A DNA stretch of 64,000 nt from Chloroflexota bacterium (GCA_026705605.1 JAPPAK010000001.1:248001-312000); one strand, 5' to 3'. Shown: positions 18,558 to 27,275, numbered from the stretch's first letter. A program made the numbers and translations. Notes: a model not told the origin generated them from the sequence alone.

Positions 18558-19160
18558 CTACCGCACGCCCGCGGCCTCCCGGTTCGGGTTGCCCCGTTCG
18601 CGCTCGATGATGTCGACGAGTTCGTCGACGGCCTCCTCGAGCGCGCCCTCGCGGTTCACGACCACGTAGTCGTTGTTGGGCGCGTCCGCGAGCTCTTCGT
18701 CGACCTCCGCGAGCCGTCGCGCGAGCGTCTCGGCCGTCTCCGTTTCGCGCGCGGTGAGCCGGGCGCGAAGCGCCTCGCGGCTCTCCGCCGTCAGTAGCAC
18801 GAAAACGGCGCCTCGGAGCAGCCCCCGCAGGGAGCGGGCCCCCTGCAGGTCCGTGCGGACGAGGACGTCCCGTCCCTCCGCGAGGGGCCCCTCCAGCTCG
18901 CGTCGCTCCAGCCCCTTCAAGTCGTCGTAGACCTGCGCGTGCTCGATGAACTCGTTGGCTTCGATCTTGCGTCGAAACTCCTCGGGGGTGAGGAAGTGGT
19001 AGTCGACACCGTCGACCTCACCCTCACGCTTAAGGCGGCTGTTGCTGCTCGTGGCCCGGTGGATGCCCGTCCGTTCCCGCAGCCTCGCGATGACGGTGTC
19101 CTTCCCGACCCCCGAGGGGCCGTGCAGCACGATCACGAGGGGGCGGAGCTCCGCGCTCAC
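18558..19160 (-). CDS. gmk: Guanylate kinase
   Basis: The 200-residue protein starts MSAELRPLVIVLHGPSGVGKD, with the P-loop GPSGVGKDT at about 14-22. The GMP-binding region has R41 and the conserved GEVDGVDYHFLTPEEF segment, then EFIEHAQVYDD. The lid includes RLTARETETAETLARRL. Guanylate kinase phosphorylates GMP to GDP. The usual S-x-x-T-R-x-P-R-x-G-E stretch reads TSSNSRLKREGE, a modest deviation. It is the last gene of a minus-strand run and overlaps the end of aroA by four bases (ATGA). Confidence 0.9.
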   Translation of the reverse strand: MSAELRPLVIVLHGPSGVGKDTVIARLRERTGIHRATSSNSRLKREGEVDGVDYHFLTPEEFRRKIEANEFIEHAQVYDDLKGLERRELEGPLAEGRDVLVRTDLQGARSLRGLLRGAVFVLLTAESREALRARLTARETETAETLARRLAEVDEELADAPNNDYVVVNREGALEEAVDELVDIIERERGNPNREAAGVR

Positions 19161-20455
19161 GCCGTCTGCGCGGCCTCGGGCGCGGCGGCCTCGAGCGCCT
19201 GCCAGAAGTCCGGGTAGGAGACCGAGACGGCGTCGTTCTCGATGCGCGTCTCCCCGCTGGCGAGCGCTCCGGCGACCGCGCCGAGCATACCCATGCGGTG
19301 GTCGTTGGCGGCGTCGAGTCGGGCGCCGTGGAGCTGGCTCGGTCCCTCGACGACGAAGCCGTCCGCCGTCGCCTCGATCGAGGCGCCCAGGGCCGCCAGC
19401 ATCGTCACCACCGTCTCGATGCGGTTCGACTCCTTCACGATCAGCTCCTCCGCCTCCCGCACCACCGTGGTTCCGTGGGCGAAGCAGCCAAGCAGGGCGA
19501 CCAGCGGCAGCTCGTCGATGGCCCGCGGAATCTCGTTGCCCTGCACCGTCACGCCGCTCAGCGTGGAGGAGCGCACCACGAGGTCGGCCACCGGCTCGCC
19601 GCTCGTCTCGCGTTCCTCCTGCAGTTCGATTGAGGCGCCCATGCGCCCGAGGATGTCGAGCAGGCCGGTGCGCGTCGGGTTGATGCCGACCCCCTCGATG
19701 TGGAGCTCGGCGTCCGGGTGGCAGGCCCCCAGCACGAGCCAGGGAGCGGCGCTGGAGATATCGGCGGGAACGCGCATGCCCAACGGCTGGAGGCGCCCCG
19801 GGCGGCGGACTGTCACCGTTCGCCCCTCCCGCGCGACGGGGGCGCCCATCGCTGCCAGCATCTTCTCGGTGTGGTCACGCGTGGGGACCGGCTCCGTAAT
19901 CCGCGTCCGGCCCTCCACGGAGAGCCCCGCCAGCAGCAGCGCCGACTTCACCTGCGCACTGAAGACGGGCATCTCGTACTGGATGGCCCGCAGGTTCCCG
20001 CCTCGGATGGCGATGGGGGCGAGGGTATCGCCACGCCGGGCGCTGATGCGGGCGCCCATGCGGCGCAGCGGCTCGATCACGCGCCCCATCGGGCGGGTGC
20101 GCAGGGAGTCGTCTCCCGTCAGCACGCTGAAGAGCGGTTGGGCCGCGAGCAGCCCCGTCAGGAGCCGCATCGTCGTGCCGCTGTTGCCGCAATCGAGGGT
20201 GTCGTCGCTTTCGTAGAGACCGTGCAGCCCCGCCCCCCGGATACGAGCCTCCGTGGAGCCCGCGGGCCAGTCGATCTCGACCCCGAGGGCGGCCATGCAC
20301 GCCGCCGTCGAGCGCACATCGTCTGAGTCGAGCAGGTTCTCGACCCGCGCCTCGCCCTCGGCGATGCCGTTGAGGATGAGGGCCCGGTGCGAAATGGACT
20401 TGTCGGGCGGAACGCGCAGGGTGGCGCGCAGGCGGCCGGGGCTTCGGACCCTCAC
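19157..20455 (-). CDS. aroA: 3-phosphoshikimate 1-carboxyvinyltransferase (EPSP synthase)
   Basis: This 432-residue enzyme joins phosphoenolpyruvate to shikimate-3-phosphate in aromatic amino acid synthesis. Visible family signatures are PPDKSISHRALIL near the N-terminus, LDCGNSGTTMRLLTGLLA, the RPMGRVIEPLRRMGA region, EPVPTRDHTEKML, and the C-terminal KESNRIETVVTMLAALGA and DAANDHRMGMLGA. Both pseudosymmetric domains are complete. It overlaps tyrA upstream and gmk downstream by four bases each, so all three are almost certainly translated from one mRNA. Next to tyrA it forms an aromatic-acid pair. Confidence 0.97.
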   Translation of the reverse strand: MRVRSPGRLRATLRVPPDKSISHRALILNGIAEGEARVENLLDSDDVRSTAACMAALGVEIDWPAGSTEARIRGAGLHGLYESDDTLDCGNSGTTMRLLTGLLAAQPLFSVLTGDDSLRTRPMGRVIEPLRRMGARISARRGDTLAPIAIRGGNLRAIQYEMPVFSAQVKSALLLAGLSVEGRTRITEPVPTRDHTEKMLAAMGAPVAREGRTVTVRRPGRLQPLGMRVPADISSAAPWLVLGACHPDAELHIEGVGINPTRTGLLDILGRMGASIELQEERETSGEPVADLVVRSSTLSGVTVQGNEIPRAIDELPLVALLGCFAHGTTVVREAEELIVKESNRIETVVTMLAALGASIEATADGFVVEGPSQLHGARLDAANDHRMGMLGAVAGALASGETRIENDAVSVSYPDFWQALEAAAPEAAQTA

Positions 20456-21567
20456 CGGTTGGGGCGTTCGCCCCGGCGGCGGGCGGCTTCGCGCTCCCGT
20501 TCTTCGCCCCGGTTCAGTTGCTCCTTCAGCCGCCCGTACAGGTAGGCCCCCATGAACATCTGCCCGATCATGTCGCCGGAGCGTGGCGTTTCCGTGCCTT
20601 CCTTCGGGATCTGGCGGCCAACGAGGCGGTCGTCGAAGACGAAGCGCTCCAGCCGCGCCCGCGTGAAGAGGCTCTCGATGAGGGCGTCGGCCCCTGTCGC
20701 GGCTGACTCATCCCCGTCGTCGGGAAGCTCGATGCCCTCCGCCAGCTGCTCCGTCTCTTCATCGCTCAGTTCGAGTGCCTCGATGATCGTGTCGAGCTCG
20801 CCCTGGTAGCGCCGCAGCCAGGAGAGGATGGCGGTGCGGTTGGTGCCGACGATGCTGGTCGCCATTTCCGGGTCGCCCATTACCAGGCGCGTCATGTCGC
20901 GGAAGCCGGGCCCCGCGAGCTGCTCCGCGTCCTCCCAGAAGGCGCTGTCCCGCACCAGCTTGAAGAGCGCGACCGAAAGCAGCAGGGGCACGTGGCTCAC
21001 CGCCGCCACGACCTCGTCGTGCTCGGCCGGGTCGACGTAGATCGGTACCGCCCCCGCCTGCTCGATCATGCCCAGCACGACCCGTACCGAAGACTCACTC
21101 GCGACGGCCGACGGAGTCACCGCCCAGGCCGCCCCCTGGAACAGGTCGATGCTCGCGGCGGAGGGGCCGCTGCGCTCGGAGCCGGCCATCGGATGCGTGC
21201 CGATCACGCTCACCCGGTTGCTGTACACCTCATGGGCCTTCGCCATGAAGGACGCCTTGGTGCTGCACGTGTCCGTGATGATGGTCCCTTCCGAGACGTG
21301 GGGCTCCATCGCCACCAGCATCTCCTCGGCCGCGCGCGAGGGCACGGCGAGCACGATCATGCTCGCGTCCCGCACCGCCTCGTCGAGGTAGCGGACCGTG
21401 TCGTCGACCGCGCCCATCTCCCTGGCCGCACGAGCGTTCTGGCGGCTGCGATCGACGCCCACGACCTCGTACTTGCGGTCCTTGCGGGCCATCAGGTTCA
21501 GGCCAACCGAGGCCCCGATGAGGCCCGTGCCAATGATGACGATCTTCGATTCTCTGGAGTCGGCCAT
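20452..21567 (-). CDS. tyrA: Prephenate dehydrogenase family protein
   Basis: From ATG 21567 the protein is 371 residues. The N-terminal NAD(P)-binding Rossmann motif is VIIGTGLIGASVGLNLM, followed by the TDTCSTKASFM and IGTHPMAGSERSG signatures of TyrA, then AEHDEVVAAVSHVPLLLS and a helical dimerisation domain. It should oxidatively decarboxylate prephenate or arogenate towards tyrosine. The C-terminal 90 residues form an unusual charged extension (about 285-371) ending in an Arg-rich tail (EREREAARRRGERPNR). This tail is not an ACT domain and may be lineage-specific. The frame is open upstream of 21567, but the Rossmann start fixes the N-terminus. Confidence 0.93.
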   Translation of the reverse strand: MADSRESKIVIIGTGLIGASVGLNLMARKDRKYEVVGVDRSRQNARAAREMGAVDDTVRYLDEAVRDASMIVLAVPSRAAEEMLVAMEPHVSEGTIITDTCSTKASFMAKAHEVYSNRVSVIGTHPMAGSERSGPSAASIDLFQGAAWAVTPSAVASESSVRVVLGMIEQAGAVPIYVDPAEHDEVVAAVSHVPLLLSVALFKLVRDSAFWEDAEQLAGPGFRDMTRLVMGDPEMATSIVGTNRTAILSWLRRYQGELDTIIEALELSDEETEQLAEGIELPDDGDESAATGADALIESLFTRARLERFVFDDRLVGRQIPKEGTETPRSGDMIGQMFMGAYLYGRLKEQLNRGEEREREAARRRGERPNR

Positions 21568-21584
21568 GCGTGTTCCGTCGCGAT

Positions 21585-22067
21585 TCAGGTAGCGGCGTCG
21601 GCGCGCTGCAGGAGGGCTAGCATAGCATCCTGCCCTGCCGGCCGATGGTGCAGGCGCGTGAGCTCGACCACCCGCGGCGAGGCCCCCGCGGCGACCAGCA
21701 GCTCCGCCCCTCGCTGGCTGTGTGTGCGGCTGCGCGCGAGCGCCCGGCGCATCTCGAAGCGTGACGCCTCGGCGGCGACGAGCGGCTCCGGCAGCCACTC
21801 CGTGAGCACGTGCATGATGCGATCGCGCGTCCGCTGGGCGCCTTTGCCCGCGTCGTGCAGCAGGGCCGCCACGAGCAGATCGTGGTCGCTGGCGTGGCCG
21901 TGCTCGATAAGCCAGCGGGTCGTGCTTGCCGAGTGGCGCTGGTCCCGCGGCTCCTGTGCACCGAAGAGCCCCAGCAGGTCTCCAGCCAGGAACTCGCGCG
22001 CCAGCGCAAGGTCGTCGGCATCGGGACCGATGGAGGCCTCGCGGACCTGGCGGACACGGTCGAGCAT
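21585..22067 (-). CDS. HD-domain phosphohydrolase-like protein (160 aa)
   Basis: From ATG 22067 this 160-residue cytoplasmic protein contains an HD-type metal site: histidines near 47 and 57, then the HD pair in LLVAALLHDAGKGA, and a later RTHSQRGAELL helix. HD domains hydrolyse phosphate esters such as nucleotides or cyclic nucleotides. Its ATG overlaps the end of the upstream M50 protease gene by one base, and the tyrA gene starts 17 bases downstream, so it is part of the same minus-strand operon. The substrate is unknown. The longer frame reaching back through the protease gene is not real. Confidence 0.8.
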   Translation of the reverse strand: MLDRVRQVREASIGPDADDLALAREFLAGDLLGLFGAQEPRDQRHSASTTRWLIEHGHASDHDLLVAALLHDAGKGAQRTRDRIMHVLTEWLPEPLVAAEASRFEMRRALARSRTHSQRGAELLVAAGASPRVVELTRLHHRPAGQDAMLALLQRADAAT

Positions 22068-22753
22068 CAGGTGATGACCTCCAGGAAGAGGTCTGCCGCC
22101 CCGTCGAAGATCCACAGGATCGGGCTGTACTCGGGCGCGATGAAGCCGATGAGGATCAGCCCGATCAGGAGCGCCGGGCCCCACCGGCTGAGCGACGCCA
22201 GCGGCCGCGCCAGTTCGTCCGGCAGCACCCCGAGGAGCACCTTGAAGCCGTCCAGTGGGTGAATGGGGATCAGGTTGAAGACCCCGAGGATGACGTTCAG
22301 GAACGCGATCAACAGGAGGAACGTCCCCAGTATCTGGGTGCCGCTCGCCAGCTCGATGTAGTCGAACGAGATGGGCTCGACCCACCCGAAGATGAGCGGA
22401 ATCGAGGCGATGAACGCGAACACGAAGTTCGAGATCGGCCCCGCCACCGCCACGAGCATGTTGCCGCGCTTCACCCCCACGCGCAGCCGGTAGGGGTTGA
22501 CCGGTGTCGGCCTTCCCCAGCCGATCCCCACGACGAACAGCAGGATCGTCCCCATCGGGTCGAGGTGGGCGAGCGGGTTCAACGTAAGCCTGCCCTGTTT
22601 CGCGGCCGTGTCGTCGCCGAGTTCGTTCGCCGCCCACGCGTGGCTGAATTCGTGGAAAGCGATGCCCGTGACCAGCGCGATCGCGATCGCCCCCAGGTAG
22701 GCGAAGAACGCCGCCGGGTTCTCGCGGAGCACGTCGATGAGCTGGAAGATCAC
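22067..22753 (-). CDS. Site-2 protease family (M50) membrane zinc metalloprotease
   Basis: This 228-residue integral membrane protein starts at GTG 22753. The zinc-binding motif HEFSH is at 34-38 within the first long helix, and the third ligand lies in the C-terminal NLIPIHPLDG motif. About five to six membrane segments are predicted. There is no PDZ domain, so it belongs to the short M50B group (YwhC/FtsH-independent type) rather than RseP. Such proteases cut transmembrane segments of regulators. A TAGCAT -10-like hexamer lies nine bases before the start, suggesting a very short leader. It is the first gene of the minus-strand run M50-HD-tyrA-aroA-gmk. Confidence 0.92.
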   Translation of the reverse strand: MIFQLIDVLRENPAAFFAYLGAIAIALVTGIAFHEFSHAWAANELGDDTAAKQGRLTLNPLAHLDPMGTILLFVVGIGWGRPTPVNPYRLRVGVKRGNMLVAVAGPISNFVFAFIASIPLIFGWVEPISFDYIELASGTQILGTFLLLIAFLNVILGVFNLIPIHPLDGFKVLLGVLPDELARPLASLSRWGPALLIGLILIGFIAPEYSPILWIFDGAADLFLEVIT

Positions 22754-22820
22754 GCTTCGTTCATGCTAGCAGCCGCCCGCTTGGCGGCTACGCCGGGCCT
22801 TTCCCGGACCGTTCCGAGCA

Positions 22821-22889
22821 TTGACCGATCGCGGGGTGCTTGCTAGGTTCGCAATGGTGTTCTCCGGCGAACCACACCGTTCGCCGGAG
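22821..22889 (+). promoter_or_regulatory. Promoter with perfect 11-bp hairpin in its 5' leader
   Basis: TTGACC (22821-22826) and TAGGTT (22844-22849) are 17 bases apart. Starting about 13 bases later is a perfect inverted repeat: CTCCGGCGAAC at 22862-22872 pairs with GTTCGCCGGAG at 22879-22889 around a six-base loop. The gene begins at 22979, leaving a 90-base stretch after the hairpin. The hairpin is not followed by T residues, so it is more likely an operator or mRNA structure than a terminator. Confidence 0.55.
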
Positions 22890-22978
22890 GTGCGGGGATA
22901 CTCCTGCGCCTGCTGAGACGGTCCCGGTCGAGCGGGTCCAGGTCCTCGGTACGGCTCCAGTCGTAGATCCCCACACCC

Positions 22979-24136
22979 ATGAACGCACCATCCTTCCGCC
23001 GCCGCCTTACCCCCTTGCTGGCCCGCTCGCGAGCAGTTGCCGGGCGCCTGCGCGCGCGCGCCGCGCAGGATCGCCGGCGCCCGTTCGCGGTCCTCGCGCT
23101 GGCCGTGGTGCTCCTCGGTGTGGCGACCGCGGCGCTGCTCGCGCAGAGCGGCGGTCCCCCGCGGACCGCCTTCGCCGGCGCCGCCAGCGGCCAGTACGCG
23201 GTTGTGGCGAAGAACACCGGTGCAGCCACCGTCGTCACCGTGGTGGGCGCGACTTCGAGCGCCGCCCCCATCGAGATCGCGACCATTCCCCACCTGCCGG
23301 GATTTAGCCTGCGCGGCGCCGTCTCGCCCACGGGCCGCCACGTCGCCCTGCTCACGCCCGATAGCGCCATCGCGGGCCGGCCCCTGGCGGCCCTGATCGC
23401 GCTCGACCTGGAGACGGGCCTCTCCCTCCGGCTCGCCGAGGACCTTGAACCCCTCCAGGACGTCCTCTGGACCCCCGACGCGACCGCCCTGGTTGTCACC
23501 CGCAACGTGCGCACGGCGGCCGGGGAGCCCGGTGTGGCGGTGGCCCGCGTCGGGTTCGACGGCACGGAATCCGTGCTCGAGACCCACCTGGGCGCGGGCA
23601 TGGTCGCGCCGGTCGGGTTCGACGCGCAGGGGCGCCTGCTGGCCGTCCGCATCGACGGTCGTGGCTCGACCCTGACGCGCGACGGCGCCGAGATCCTCTG
23701 GCTGAGCACCCATGTCACCCGCGACTGGGCCCTCAGTCCCGACGGCGCCCGTCTGGCCTTCGTCGAGGTGAACCTGTGGGAGGGACTGCGCTACCTCCCT
23801 CACGTCGTCTCCATTGACGGGGGCGGTGGCGGCGGCGTCACCGCCGCGTCGACACCGACGGAGCAGGCGCTCGGCGTGGCCTGGTCCCCCTCGGGTGAAG
23901 CGCCCAGCTTTGGCAGCGAGCCGCCCGCGCTGCCTCCGGGCAGCGTCAGCGCGCAGGGTCCGGCCGGATTCGATGTACCCCTCGCCTACAGCCGCGACGG
24001 CGCCGCCCTCGCCGTCCACCACTGGAGCGGCTACAGCTTCGACGAGCCGGGAACCCCCCGGCTCGAGATCCTGAGCGGGTTGGGGCGGCAGTCACTAGAC
24101 GGATTTTCGAGGTTCTTCGGATGGTCCGCGCGTTAG
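22979..24136 (+). CDS. Membrane-anchored beta-propeller-like protein
   Basis: This 385-residue protein has a basic N-terminus, one membrane helix at about 36-55 (PFAVLALAVVLLGVATAALLA), and a long extracytoplasmic domain. That domain has repeating segments typical of TolB/WD40-like propellers: RGAVSPTGRHVALL, DVLWTPDATALVV, DWALSPDGARLAFVE, LGVAWSPSG and PLAYSRDGAALAVHH. I see no catalytic motif. It overlaps the next gene, a lytic-transglycosylase-like protein, by 16 bases, so the two exported products are made together. A role in envelope structure or regulation of the muramidase is possible but inferred only from this linkage. Confidence 0.7.
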   Translation: MNAPSFRRRLTPLLARSRAVAGRLRARAAQDRRRPFAVLALAVVLLGVATAALLAQSGGPPRTAFAGAASGQYAVVAKNTGAATVVTVVGATSSAAPIEIATIPHLPGFSLRGAVSPTGRHVALLTPDSAIAGRPLAALIALDLETGLSLRLAEDLEPLQDVLWTPDATALVVTRNVRTAAGEPGVAVARVGFDGTESVLETHLGAGMVAPVGFDAQGRLLAVRIDGRGSTLTRDGAEILWLSTHVTRDWALSPDGARLAFVEVNLWEGLRYLPHVVSIDGGGGGGVTAASTPTEQALGVAWSPSGEAPSFGSEPPALPPGSVSAQGPAGFDVPLAYSRDGAALAVHHWSGYSFDEPGTPRLEILSGLGRQSLDGFSRFFGWSAR

Positions 24137-25932
24137 CGGCGCTGGCCGTGGCCGCAGCCGTCCTCATGGTCGTTTTCTCGGGGCGGGACGACGGGGCGGA
24201 GGCGCAAGCCTGCTTCGGCATCGAGCCCTTCGAGTTCGACACCTACGAGGCCTACGACAACGCCGGCCTCTACCTCGCTGCGATCGAGCTGGCCGCTGCG
24301 GGCGAGGCGGTCACCTTCCTGACGACGCCATCCGGTGAGCCCCACAACCTCGAGTACCCCGGCCTGCTCACGGGCTCCCGCGACGAGCGCCTCGGGCAGG
24401 AGCCCGACACCTCCCTGCGCATCCCGCCGACGCTGCTGAAGGCCGTGGTCTGGGTCGAGTCCGAGTTTGCCCACGCGAACAGCAACGTCCCCTGGGGGGG
24501 TGTCGGCCCCGTCCAGCGCTCCTTCGACTGCGGATTCGGCCTCGGCCAGATCACCTCCGGCATGGAGAACCACTCGGGCAGCCCCAACGCCAAGCAGGCG
24601 CTCGTGGGCACCCACTTTGTCTTCAACGTCGCCGAGGCCGCGCGCATGCTCGCCCAGAAGTGGAATGACGTGTCCGTGCCCATCGCCGGCGACGGCGACC
24701 CCGCCAATCTGGAGGACTGGTACTACGCCGTCTGGGCCTACAACGGTCTCTTCCTCACGAACCACCCCCTGTACGACTTCGACCACCAATCCCAGTGGCT
24801 GTCCTGGTGGGACTCGAGCCAGTACCCCTTCCGCGACCCGCTCCGGGGCGAGGTCTGGCACTGCGACGACACGACGTCCCCCACCTGGATCAGCTCGGGC
24901 TACGGCGCCACCCCCTGGTTCGACTATGGCGACTACACCTATCCCGAGCGCGTCTACGGCTGCATGCGCTATCCGCCCGAGTACCCCGCCCGGTTGTACG
25001 ACGACCCCGAGTACGCCCCCACCCCCTGGCCAGAGCCCGTGCCCACGGAGACCCCGGTAGCGCAAGAAGGCGGCGACGAGGTCGCAAGCGAAGCCGGCGA
25101 GGGCGACGAAACAACGACCGACGAGGAGACCGCGGAGGAGGCGACCCCCGAGCCCACCCCCACGCCTGAGGCCGCGCCCGCTGGCGACCCCTGGCCCGCG
25201 CCCGGACCCGACGGCATCCCCCGGCTCTGGCCGCCGGTGCAGGTCAACATGCCCGACTTCACCATCCCCGCCGTGGCGGCCGCGTTCTCACCCCAGGTCT
25301 ACTTCCCCTGCTCCGACTCCTTCTGGTACGACGGCTGTCCCGCCCTGCACTTCCCCACCTCCTTCCCCGACCTCGGCATCGAACCCCACCAGGACCCCAC
25401 GCCTCCGGTCGACACGAGCCTGCGCGCCCGCCTCATCGGAGCGCCCGACTTGCGGGTGACCGCTCCCGGTGATGTTTCCATCGCGATCGACGAGGAGGGC
25501 ATCCCCGGCAGCGTCGAGGTCAGGATCGAGAACCGCGGCACCTGGATCGGTCCCTATCGCATCGAGACGTCCGCCCCATGGATCCTCGTGCAGCGTTCCG
25601 GCGGGGACGATCGCATCCACGGCGGCGTCGCCATCGGCGCCGAGACCACGGTCTGGATCTGTCGGGCCATGTACTGCGGTAAGGATGTCACCAGTGAGGG
25701 GCACGTCGCCCACCTCGAGATCACGCTCGACCTCGAAGAGTTACCCGAAGGCGAAGCCGTAACCGGCTACGTCCTGATCGAGCCCCTGGTCGGCATGGGC
25801 GAAACGAAGCGCATCGTCGTGCACGCGGGCTCGGGCGTCGAAGAGACCACCAGCGCCGAAGAGAACGAAGAGGATGGGCTGAAGCTCAAGCACCGTATCG
25901 TCATCCCCAACGTGGGCAAGGACGAGGAGTAG
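24121..25932 (+). CDS. Exported lytic-transglycosylase-like protein
   Basis: This 603-residue protein has an N-terminal signal peptide (residues 1-29, ending GAEAQA). Residues about 100-215 resemble an SLT (soluble lytic transglycosylase) domain: PPTLLKAVVWVESEFAHAN carries the catalytic-type glutamate, then FGLGQITSGM, NVAEAARMLAQKWND and WYYAVWAYNGL. A Pro/Glu/Thr-rich linker (about 305-350) follows, and then a C-terminal beta-sandwich region (about 440-575) that may bind cell wall or mediate contacts. The enzyme would cleave peptidoglycan glycan strands outside the membrane. The catalytic assignment is by motif similarity; the spacing between motifs is longer than in classic Slt. Confidence 0.78.
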   Translation: MVRALAALAVAAAVLMVVFSGRDDGAEAQACFGIEPFEFDTYEAYDNAGLYLAAIELAAAGEAVTFLTTPSGEPHNLEYPGLLTGSRDERLGQEPDTSLRIPPTLLKAVVWVESEFAHANSNVPWGGVGPVQRSFDCGFGLGQITSGMENHSGSPNAKQALVGTHFVFNVAEAARMLAQKWNDVSVPIAGDGDPANLEDWYYAVWAYNGLFLTNHPLYDFDHQSQWLSWWDSSQYPFRDPLRGEVWHCDDTTSPTWISSGYGATPWFDYGDYTYPERVYGCMRYPPEYPARLYDDPEYAPTPWPEPVPTETPVAQEGGDEVASEAGEGDETTTDEETAEEATPEPTPTPEAAPAGDPWPAPGPDGIPRLWPPVQVNMPDFTIPAVAAAFSPQVYFPCSDSFWYDGCPALHFPTSFPDLGIEPHQDPTPPVDTSLRARLIGAPDLRVTAPGDVSIAIDEEGIPGSVEVRIENRGTWIGPYRIETSAPWILVQRSGGDDRIHGGVAIGAETTVWICRAMYCGKDVTSEGHVAHLEITLDLEELPEGEAVTGYVLIEPLVGMGETKRIVVHAGSGVEETTSAEENEEDGLKLKHRIVIPNVGKDEE

Positions 25933-25953
25933 CCGGCCCCAGGCCCGACCGGG

Positions 25954-27132
25954 CTAGCCGCGAGGCAGCCCCAGGCCCCGTGTGGCGATGATGTCGCGCT
26001 GGATTTCCCCGGCGCCGCCCGCGATCGGTCCCGACACCGCGAGCAGGTACGAGGTTTCGACCCGGCCATGAAGCTGCGCCCACTTCGAGCCCGGCGCCAG
26101 CTGCCCGTAGCCGCCCATCAGGTTCACGCCCGCGTTCGCGACCTTGATGCCGTACATCGCGAACCACACCTTGCCGATGCTCGCCTCGTAGTTCGGCACC
26201 TCGCCCTTCGATTGCAGCCACGCCGTCCGGTACGCCACCAGCCGCCCGATCTCGCCCTCGGCGTAGAGCCCCGCGAGCTTGTTGCGCACGTGGATGTCGT
26301 CCCAGGGGCGCAGGCCGCCGTGCTCCTCCTTCGCCCAGCGAATGAGGTCGGCCACCGTGCGCCGCGCCCCGCTGATGGCGGCGATGTTCGAGCGCTCGTA
26401 GTCGAGCACCGTCATCGCGACGCGCCAGCCGTTGTTCTCGCCGCCCAGCAGGTCGTCGGCGGGCACGCGCACGTCCTCGAAGAACACCTGGTTGAAGTCG
26501 TTCCGGTAGGCGATGTTGGGCACCGGCTGCACGGTCACGCCGGGGGCGTGCATGTCCAGGATGAAGGCGCTGATGCCCCGGTGCTTCTGCACCTCCTGGT
26601 CCGTCCGCGCCAGCACGATCATCTTGTCGGCGAGGTGTGCGTTCGAGGTCCAGATCTTCTGGCCCTGGATCACGTAGTCGTCGCCGTCGCGAACCGCCCG
26701 CGTCTGGAGCGAGGCCAGGTCGCTGCCGGTCTCCGGCTCGCTGAACCCCTGGCAGTACCAGGCGTCCCCAGAGGCCATCTCCGGGAGGAGTCGCGACTTC
26801 TGCTCCTCCGTGCCGTGCACGAGCACCGTCGGACCCGTGATGCCGATGGTGAACAGCCGCCCGCCCGAAGGTGCGCGGTGATAGGCCAGCTCCTCGTTCA
26901 GCACCATCTGCTCGAGGGCGGTTGCGCCCATCCCGCCGTACTCCTTCGGCCAGGGAGGCGCCAGCCAGGTCCGCTCGCCGAGCTTCCGCATGAACTGCCT
27001 CGCGAAGGGCGCCTGCTCCTCGTTATCGAAGAAGTCGTCGTCGCCTTCGAAGTCCTCGGGAATCTCCGCGCGCAGGAACTCGACGAGCTCGCCGCGCCAG
27101 CGCTCGGTCTCGGTCGGCAGGTGGAAATCCAT
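25954..27132 (-). CDS. Acyl-CoA dehydrogenase family protein
   Basis: This 392-residue FAD enzyme has the full three-domain layout. The helical N-domain begins MDFHLPTETERWRGELVEF, the middle beta-domain has QGFSEPETGSDLASLQTRAV and GQKIWTSNAHLADKMIVLAR, and the C-terminal helical bundle ends with SGPIAGGAGEIQRDIIATRG. Such enzymes dehydrogenate acyl-CoA thioesters between C2 and C3 and pass electrons to ETF. No ETF or other beta-oxidation genes are adjacent, so the substrate (fatty, branched or steroid-derived acyl-CoA) is open. A TAGACT -10-like hexamer lies nine bases before the ATG at 27132, with no Shine-Dalgarno, suggesting a nearly leaderless mRNA. Confidence 0.95.
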   Translation of the reverse strand: MDFHLPTETERWRGELVEFLRAEIPEDFEGDDDFFDNEEQAPFARQFMRKLGERTWLAPPWPKEYGGMGATALEQMVLNEELAYHRAPSGGRLFTIGITGPTVLVHGTEEQKSRLLPEMASGDAWYCQGFSEPETGSDLASLQTRAVRDGDDYVIQGQKIWTSNAHLADKMIVLARTDQEVQKHRGISAFILDMHAPGVTVQPVPNIAYRNDFNQVFFEDVRVPADDLLGGENNGWRVAMTVLDYERSNIAAISGARRTVADLIRWAKEEHGGLRPWDDIHVRNKLAGLYAEGEIGRLVAYRTAWLQSKGEVPNYEASIGKVWFAMYGIKVANAGVNLMGGYGQLAPGSKWAQLHGRVETSYLLAVSGPIAGGAGEIQRDIIATRGLGLPRG

Positions 27133-27201
27133 GGGAGCGCTAGTCTACAGCCGCCGCCGTTAGCCGCTGGCGTCGCGCTTGGGTACGATCAGGCCCTGCG
27201 C

Positions 27202-27275
27202 GGTGGGCGTAGCGTAGTGGTTAACGCGTCAGGTTGTGGCCCTGAAGATCGAGGGTTCAAATCCCTCCGTCCACC
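27202..27275 (+). tRNA. tRNA-His (GTG)
   Basis: The cloverleaf is complete. The acceptor stem GTGGGCG pairs with CGTCCAC (one G-U), with the extra G at position -1 opposite C73 that is diagnostic for tRNA-His. The anticodon stem CAGG/CCTG encloses TTGTGGC with anticodon GTG. The T-arm is GAGGG-TTCAAAT-CCCTC. A TACGAT -10-like hexamer at 27184-27189 lies upstream. CCA is not encoded. Confidence 0.95.
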
